Origin: Streptomyces tuirus
GTDB taxonomy: Bacteria > Actinomycetota > Actinomycetes > Streptomycetales > Streptomycetaceae
Direction of reading: 5' to 3'
DNA: 64,000 bases
Assembly (NCBI GenBank): GCA_018195615.1
Contig: JAGTPG010000001.1
Span: 1,984,501 to 2,048,500, forward strand
In this document: positions 56,154 through 64,000 of the stretch, piece by piece
How the letters are laid out: each line of letters begins with the position of its first letter
How positions within the stretch are numbered: the stretch's first letter is position 1
Program-made: the position numbers and the translations under genes
Notes under the pieces: model-generated
Database searches by the model: none
Told to the model about the DNA's origin: nothing
The model's input: only the letters and a program-made list of their open reading frames with translations

Positions 56154-56629
56154 TGCGGCGTTCGGCGGGCAGGGCCGGTGGCGCGATCATGCACCCCGGC
56201 CCGGAGGCGGAGCCGGAGACGGCATCCGCGCCGCCCCAACAGCAACAGCAACAGCACGAGCTGCGCACCGAGTTCCCCTTCCAGCTGCCGCGCGGATACG
56301 TCGACGAGCAGGGCACGGTCCACCGCGACGGCGTGATGCGCCTGTCGACGGCGCGGGACGAACTCGTGCCGCTGCGGGACGTGCGGGTGCAGGAGAACCC
56401 GGCGTTCCTGTCGGTGGTGCTGCTCGGCCGGGTGATCACCCGGCTCGGCACGCTGCCGGCGGTGCACGACGGGATCGTGGAGAACATGTTCGCCTCCGAC
56501 CTGGCCTTCCTGCAGGACTTCTACCGCCAGATCAACGCGGAGGGCCACACCCGCGCGGCCGTGGAGTGCCCGCACTGCGCGGAGCCCTTCGAGGTGGAGC
56601 TCGGCGGGAGCCGCCTGGGGGAATCGTGA
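56153..56629 (+). CDS. Small injection-system assembly protein with CxxC segment
   Basis: 158 aa. A glutamine-rich linker (PPQQQQQQHE) precedes a beta-rich core (FPFQLPRGYVDEQGTVHRDGVMRL) and a helix (VENMFASDLAFLQDFYRQIN). It ends with VECPHCAEPFEVELG, whose CPHC could bind a metal. Similar proteins follow the tube gene in many extracellular injection clusters and in tailed phages, where they act as tail assembly chaperones; this is by position and look only. ATG 56153 overlaps the tube stop; ATG 56189 is an alternative. Confidence 0.7.
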   Translation: MRRSAGRAGGAIMHPGPEAEPETASAPPQQQQQQHELRTEFPFQLPRGYVDEQGTVHRDGVMRLSTARDELVPLRDVRVQENPAFLSVVLLGRVITRLGTLPAVHDGIVENMFASDLAFLQDFYRQINAEGHTRAAVECPHCAEPFEVELGGSRLGES

Positions 56630-56784
56630 CGTACGCGACCGACCGGCTGCACGAGGAGATCGCGTACGTCGCCTATCACTTCCACTGGAGCATGGACGAG
56701 ATCCTGAACCTGGAACACCGCGACCGCCGCCGCTACACGAACGAGATCGCGTCCCTGGTCACGCGAGCCGGGGCGGAGGACTGA
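56626..56784 (+). CDS. 52-aa conserved injection-cluster protein (DUF6760-like)
   Basis: Starts at GTG 56626, overlapping the upstream stop (GTGA). The sequence DRLHEEIAYVAYHFHWSMDEILNLEHRDRRRYTNEIASL is one compact helical domain. It resembles the small DUF6760-type proteins found after the tube assembly gene, and may be the second part of a split tail-assembly chaperone (compare gpG/gpGT pairs); this is inference. It is followed after 3 bp by the repeat-protein gene. Confidence 0.72.
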   Translation: MTYATDRLHEEIAYVAYHFHWSMDEILNLEHRDRRRYTNEIASLVTRAGAED

Positions 56785-56787
56785 GGG

Positions 56788-59830
<3,043 letters not shown>

Positions 59831-59879
59831 CCACCGGCCCAGAACACCCCACCGACCAGGAACGACAGAAAGGCCCTCG

Positions 59880-60302
59880 ATGCCCCGCCAGGACCCGGGC
59901 TCCACCATCTGGTTCACCCTCAGCATCGACGGTGAGAGCCTCGGCTACTTCAACGGATGTGAAGGGCTGTCGTCCCAGGTGGAGGTCGAGCAGCGGCAGG
60001 AGGGCGGCAACAACGGGTTCGTCTGGCAGCTGCCGACCCGGGTCACCTTCTCCACGATCCGGCTGACCCGCCCGCTCACCCCGGACACCACGAAGGTCGC
60101 CAAGTGGATCTCGTCCGTGCAGACGGGGATCAAGCGGCCCACCGCCCAGATCGCGGCGCTGCGCGCGGACGGTTCGGAGGTGGCCCGCTGGGGGCTGATC
60201 GACGTACTGCCGGTGAGCTGGAGCGGACCGACCCTGGACCCCGCCAATCCGGCCGTGGCGACCGAGGTCCTGGAGATCGCCCACCACGGGTTCACGGACT
60301 GA
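59880..60302 (+). CDS. Second tube-type protein (gp19 family, Cis5/Afp5-like)
   Basis: 140 aa starting MPRQDPGSTIWFTLSIDGESLGYFNGCEGLSSQVEVEQ; the later part reads PLTPDTTKVAKWISSVQTGIKRPTAQIAAL and ends AVATEVLEIAHHGFTD. It shares the fold signature of the tube gene but is distinct. In well-studied systems such a paralogue forms the tube initiator at the baseplate hub; here it precedes the LysM, spike and wedge genes, as expected. GAAAGG lies about 11 bases before ATG 59880. Confidence 0.88.
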   Translation: MPRQDPGSTIWFTLSIDGESLGYFNGCEGLSSQVEVEQRQEGGNNGFVWQLPTRVTFSTIRLTRPLTPDTTKVAKWISSVQTGIKRPTAQIAALRADGSEVARWGLIDVLPVSWSGPTLDPANPAVATEVLEIAHHGFTD

Positions 60303-60317
60303 ACGGGGACGGGACAG

Positions 60318-61041
60318 ATGGCCACACGCAGCAGCAAGGGCGCCGGCAAGAGCCTCGTCAGGGCGACGCTCGCGATCCACGAGCCGCCCGTCGGCAACAG
60401 CACCACCCCCGGCGGGATCATCCGGACCTTCGGGTTCGACTTCAACCCGGCCCAGCTGTCGCTGACCCGCCGCGCCCAGTGGAAGTCGACCCCCGCGCAG
60501 ATCGAACGGTCCGGTGCCCTGCCGGAGTTCATGGGGCGGAGGCACGCGAGATGAGCGTGGAGATCTTCCTCGACTCGTCCGACGAGCCGGCCGGCAACAC
60601 GGTGCTGAAGAAGGTGGAGTCGCTGCTCGGCTGCTGCGAGGTGACCTCCGCCAGCATCGCCGCCAAGCAGCCGTCGCCGCCCTGGGTGGTGTTCCAGTGG
60701 GGTCGTTCTCCACCGCCAGGTTCACCGCGTACGTGAGCTCCGTGGAGGCGACGTACTCGCTCTTCGGCACGACCGGCGTGCCCATCCGGGCCGCCTGCCG
60801 GCTCCAGTTGCATGAGATCCCCAGCAAGACCAAGGGGCAGAACCCGACGTCGGGCGCGCTCACCGCGCGGCGTGTGCACCGGGTCGTGGCGGGCGACTCG
60901 CTGCCGTCGCTGGCCTGGCGGGAGTACGGCGACGCCGCCGCGTGGCGCTCGATCGCCGAGGCCAACGGCATCGACGACCCGGCACGGCTGCCGGCCGGTG
61001 CGGAACTGGTGCTGCCCGCCGCCGAGGAGGTGCGCCCGTAA
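60318..61041 (+). CDS. cis7: Baseplate hub protein with LysM domain (Cis7-like) (two frameshifts)
   Basis: About 241 aa after joining -1 breaks near 60534 and 60702. The N-terminal part reads AGKSLVRATLAIHEPP and FGFDFNPAQLSLTRRAQWK, with SVEIFLDSSDEP. The C-terminal 50 residues are a LysM module (VHRVVAGDSLPSLAWREYGD, WRSIAEANGIDDPARLPAG). In Afp/PVC-type systems this protein links the tube initiator to the spike; the LysM may fold as an adaptor and need not bind peptidoglycan. The stop overlaps the spike ATG (TAATG). Confidence 0.87.
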
Positions 61042-62935
61042 TGGTGCGGTCCGCGTTCTCCAACGTCATCGAGGTCAAACTCGGAGGCGACAAGCTGCCG
61101 CCCGAGTTCGCCCGGGCCCTCGTGGACAGCTACGTCGACCAGGGCGCCGGTGTGCCGGCCGCGTTCCGGCTGACCTTCCGGGACCCGTACCGGATCCTCC
61201 TCGGCAAGCTGAAGGTCACGTTCGGCACCCCGGTGGTCCTCGCGCCGGTGTCCGAGGGGAAGGGCGCCGCCGACCCGTTGCTGACGGGCGAGGTCACCGG
61301 CCTGGAGGCCGACTACGACGGCACCGGCACCTTCACCGTGATCCGCGGCTACGACCTCGGGCACCGGCTGCTGCGCCGGCGCCGGGTGGCGGCCTACCGC
61401 AACCAGAGCGCGTCGGACATCGTGCGCAAGCTGGCCGCCCAGGACGGGGTGCCGCTCGGGCGGGTGCAGTCGACGAGGACGGTGTACGAGTTCATCAGCC
61501 AGTCCAACGTCACCGACTGGGACTTCCTCGCCCGGCTCGCCGACGAGAACGAGATGGTGATGTCGGTCGACGCGGACGGGAAGTTCCAGTTCGTCAAGCC
61601 GAAACCGTCGTCCGGGGCGCCCTCGCCGAACACCGACGGCGACAAGAGCCCGTTCGTGCTCCAGGGCGGGCACGACATCCTGCGGCTGCGGGCCGCCGTC
61701 ACCGCCGCCGACCAGGTCGCCGAGGTCGAGTCGCGGGGCTGGGACGTCACCACGAAGAAGAAGCTGACCGCCACCGCGCCCGCCGCCTCCAACCCGGGCA
61801 TCAGCATCGGGACCACGCCGGGCGCGGCGGCCGGCAAGTTCAAGCCCGCCACACTGGTGGAGACGAGCACACCGTACGACCGGCAGAACGAAGTGAAGTT
61901 CGCGGCGGACGCCCTCGCCGACGACGTCACGTCCTCCTTCGCCGAGCTGGAGGTCGTCGCGCGCGGAAACCCCGAGCTGCGCCCGGGAGTTCCGGTGGCG
62001 CTCGCGGACGTCGGGGAGCCTTTCGAGGGCAAGTACACGGTCACCTCCGTACGGCACGTCTTCGGCGACGGCAAGCACTACGAGGCGTGGGTGACGGTCA
62101 GCGGGCGGCAGTGGAGGTCGCTGTACGGGCTGGCGTCGGGCGGCGCGGACACCGCGCCCCGGCTGCCGAGCGTGGCCAACGCCCTGGTCACCGACGTGAA
62201 CGACCCGCTCAAGCAGGGCCGGGTCCGGTTGCGGTTCCCGTGGCTGGACGACACCTACGTCAGCGACTGGACGCGGACCGTGCAGATGGGCGGTCTCGGC
62301 GGCGGCGGCATCTTCCCGATGGACGTCAACGACGAGGTGCTCGTCGCGTTCGACCGGGGAGCCCTGGATCATCCGTTCGTCATCGGCGGTCTGTACAACG
62401 GCAAGGACAAGCCGACACCCGTGGGTGACGTGCCGTTGCACGACACCGTGCGCAAGAAGGCGAGCCGGCACACGGTCTCCGACCGGGACGGCAACCGGAT
62501 GGACCTGCTCAGCCAGAAGACGGGTGGCCGCAGGCAGGGCGTCCGGCTGGCGTCGGGCGACAAGCAGCTGGTCATCAACCTGGACCGGACGAACACCGAG
62601 ATCGTCGTGGACAGCAAGGGCTCGGTCACGATCAAGGGCAGCCGGTCGGTGTCGGTGGAGGCCGGCACGGATCTCACGCTCAGCGCCCGGCGCAGGCTGA
62701 CCATCAAGAGCGGCGGCACCCTCGACATCAGGGGCGGCAGCATGGTCAACGTCACCGCCACGGGCGAGCTGGGCCTGAGGACGGGCGGCCTGCTGAACAT
62801 GGACGCGGGCGGCATCGCGAACCTCGTGGCCAAGGGCACCGTGCAGATCACCTCGCCCCTCAACACCACGGTCAAGGGCGCCAGCGTGCTGCTCGGGGCA
62901 AGGTGCTGGTCAACGGACTGCCGCTGCCGATATGA
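61041..62935 (+). CDS. cis8: VgrG-like spike protein (Cis8-like) (one frameshift)
   Basis: About 631 aa. A gp27-like hub domain (VIEVKLGGDKLPPEF, FISQSNVTDWDFLARLADENEM) is followed by the gp5 OB-fold (ANALVTDVNDPLKQGRVRLRFPWLDD, GIFPMDVNDEVLVAFDRG, PFVIGGLYNGKDKP). A beta-helical needle follows (GSVTIKGSRSVSVEAGTDLTL and similar turns). One base is missing near 62898; repaired, the end reads ASVLLGGKVLVNGLPLPI and stops at 62935. It forms the trimeric puncturing tip. No extra effector domain is fused. Confidence 0.9.
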
Positions 62936-62973
62936 CCACGACTTCTTCTCGAGGAAAGCAGGTGCGGGTCTGA
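62932..62973 (+). other. 13-codon mini-frame linking spike and wedge genes
   Basis: ATG 62932 overlaps the spike stop (ATGA) and reads MTTTSSRGKQVRV before a TGA that overlaps the wedge ATG (TGATG). It could be a coupling leader or a remnant of a gene normally found here. There is no direct sign that the peptide has a function. Confidence 0.3.
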
Positions 62974-63413
62974 TGGCCGAGCAGTTCGTCGGGTCCGGCT
63001 GGTCGTTCCCGCTGCGCATCGGGCCCACCGGCGGGATCGCCCTGGTGAGCGGGGAGCGGGAGATCGAGGAGGCGATCCGGCTGGTGCTGTCGACCGCTCC
63101 GGGCGAGCGGCCGATGCGGCCGGACTTCGGCTGCGCGATCCACGACCTGGTGTTCGCGCCGGTCAACGAGCAGACCGCGGGCCGCATCCAGCACGAGGTG
63201 TACATCGCCCTCGACCGGTGGGAGCCGCGCATCGAGGTCGACGACGTCGAGATCACCGCCGGCACCGACCGGAGCGTCCTCTACATCGACGTCCGGTACT
63301 CGATCCGCGGCACCAACAACCCGCGCAGCCTGGTCTTCCCCTTCTACGTCATTCCGTCCCACGAGGAGCCCGACGCCCCCGGCGCGGGCGACGCCCCCGA
63401 AAGCGACCGCTGA
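62973..63413 (+). CDS. cis9: gp25-like baseplate wedge protein (Cis9-like)
   Basis: 146 aa of the GPW/gp25 family: FVGSGWSFPLRIGPTGGIALVSGEREIEEAIRLVLSTAPGERPMRPDFGCAIHDLVF is the typical core. It continues TAGRIQHEVYIALDRWEPRIEVDDVEI and ends in an acidic tail. It joins the sheath initiator to the baseplate wedge. ATG 62973 overlaps the mini-frame stop; its own stop overlaps the next ATG (TGATG). Confidence 0.92.
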   Translation: MAEQFVGSGWSFPLRIGPTGGIALVSGEREIEEAIRLVLSTAPGERPMRPDFGCAIHDLVFAPVNEQTAGRIQHEVYIALDRWEPRIEVDDVEITAGTDRSVLYIDVRYSIRGTNNPRSLVFPFYVIPSHEEPDAPGAGDAPESDR

Positions 63414-64000
63414 TGGCACTGCCCTCCCCCAACCTCGACGACCGCCGCTTCCAGCAGTTCGTCGACGACGCCAAGCGCTACATCCAGCAGCGCGCCCCGG
63501 AGTGGACCGACCACAACGTCTCCGACCCGGGCGTCACCCTCGTCGAGACGGTCGCCCACATGGCCGACCAGATCGTCTACCGGCTCAACCGGGTGCCGGA
63601 GAAGAACCACCTGGCGTTCCTGGACCTCGTCGGATCACCCTGTTCCCGCCGTCCGCGGCCCGCACCGACGTGACGTTCTGGCTCTCCGCGCCCCAGGAGG
63701 AGCCGGTGTCCGTGCCGGTCGGCACGGAGGTCGCCACACTGCGCACCGAGAGCGAGGAGGCGGTCGTCTTCGCCACCGAGCGCGAACTGACGGTGGTGCC
63801 CGGCTCGTTGCGGCATCTGCTGGTGCAGCACCGGGGCGAGCCGGTGGTGGACCGGACGCACGACCTCGCCGAGGACGGCAAGGACCTGCTGTGCTTCGCC
63901 GAGTCGCCCGCCGCCGGGGACTGCATGCTGCTCGGGCTGACGGCCGCGGTGCCTTACTGCGCGGTGGCCCTGGACCTGGACAGCCGGGTGGACGGCGTCG
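63413..64000 (+). CDS. cis11: Baseplate J-like protein (Cis11-like), cut by window edge (one frameshift)
   Basis: Only the first 196 residues are present. The start MALPSPNLDDRRFQQFVDDAKRYIQQRAPEWTDHNVSDPGVTLVETVAHMADQIVYRLNRVPEKNHLAFLDLVG is the standard opening of putative baseplate assembly (gp6/J-type) proteins. One base is missing near 63632, after which ITLFPPSAARTDVTFWLSAPQEEPVSVPVGTEVAT follows to the edge. It forms the baseplate wedge with the gp25-like protein. ATG 63413 overlaps the upstream stop. Confidence 0.9.

Overview
The window looks like chromosomal DNA of a Streptomyces or close relative. GC is very high with GC-rich third codon positions, GTG and TTG starts are frequent, many genes are translationally coupled by ATGA, GTGA or TGATG overlaps, and the families are typical (Tat-exported substrate-binding lipoproteins, PucR, LAL and ECF regulators, DUF4190 proteins, an intracellular-type contractile injection system). 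From memory, the gene content of about 21-43 kb resembles the polyamine/GABA neighbourhood of S. coelicolor; this could not be verified here.

Layout. (1) 1-2.1 kb: edge of a probable dxr and a long-chain-type acyl-CoA dehydrogenase. (2) 2.3-21 kb: a xyloglucan-use locus. A LacI regulator and GH31 alpha-xylosidase (rightward) are followed by a sulfotransferase. A leftward operon then encodes a Tat lipoprotein binding protein, two sugar permeases, GH74, GH42, GH95 and GH12. A divergent GH3 beta-glycosidase faces the binding-protein gene. The palindrome TCGAAGCGCTTCGA occurs twice before lacI (one copy imperfect) and twice between the binding protein and GH3, so one regulator probably controls both ends. 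Together the enzymes could cut the polymer outside the cell, import oligosaccharides, and remove fucose, galactose, xylose and glucose inside. (3) 21-39.8 kb: polyamine/GABA catabolism: two aldehyde dehydrogenases, PucR regulator, GABA aminotransferase, FAD amine oxidase and a PotABCD-type transporter, with unrelated small genes between (DinB-like protein, hexapeptide acetyltransferase, PAP2 phosphatase). (4) 39.9-43.8 kb: NADAR protein, two DUF4190 membrane proteins, adenosine deaminase and glycerophosphodiester phosphodiesterase. (5) 43.7-49.3 kb: ECF sigma factor with a large C-terminal extension, a LAL regulator and an orphan LuxR regulator. (6) 49.4-64 kb: a phage-tail-like contractile injection system: cap/terminator (DUF4255), AAA+ ATPase, a divergent one-pass membrane protein with a ricin-type lectin domain, sheath, tube, two small assembly-type proteins, a 1014-residue proline-rich repeat protein, second tube protein, LysM baseplate protein, VgrG-like spike, gp25-like wedge and the start of a baseplate-J protein. 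The cluster runs off the right edge.

Sequence quality matters. By my reading about 39 single bases are missing from otherwise well-conserved genes. Every case is a -1 change, several fall in C or G runs, and restoring the bases makes each affected gene whose two ends lie in the window divisible by three. I treat these as probable sequencing/assembly deletions, give full-length coordinates, and note the break points. Some could still be real mutations.
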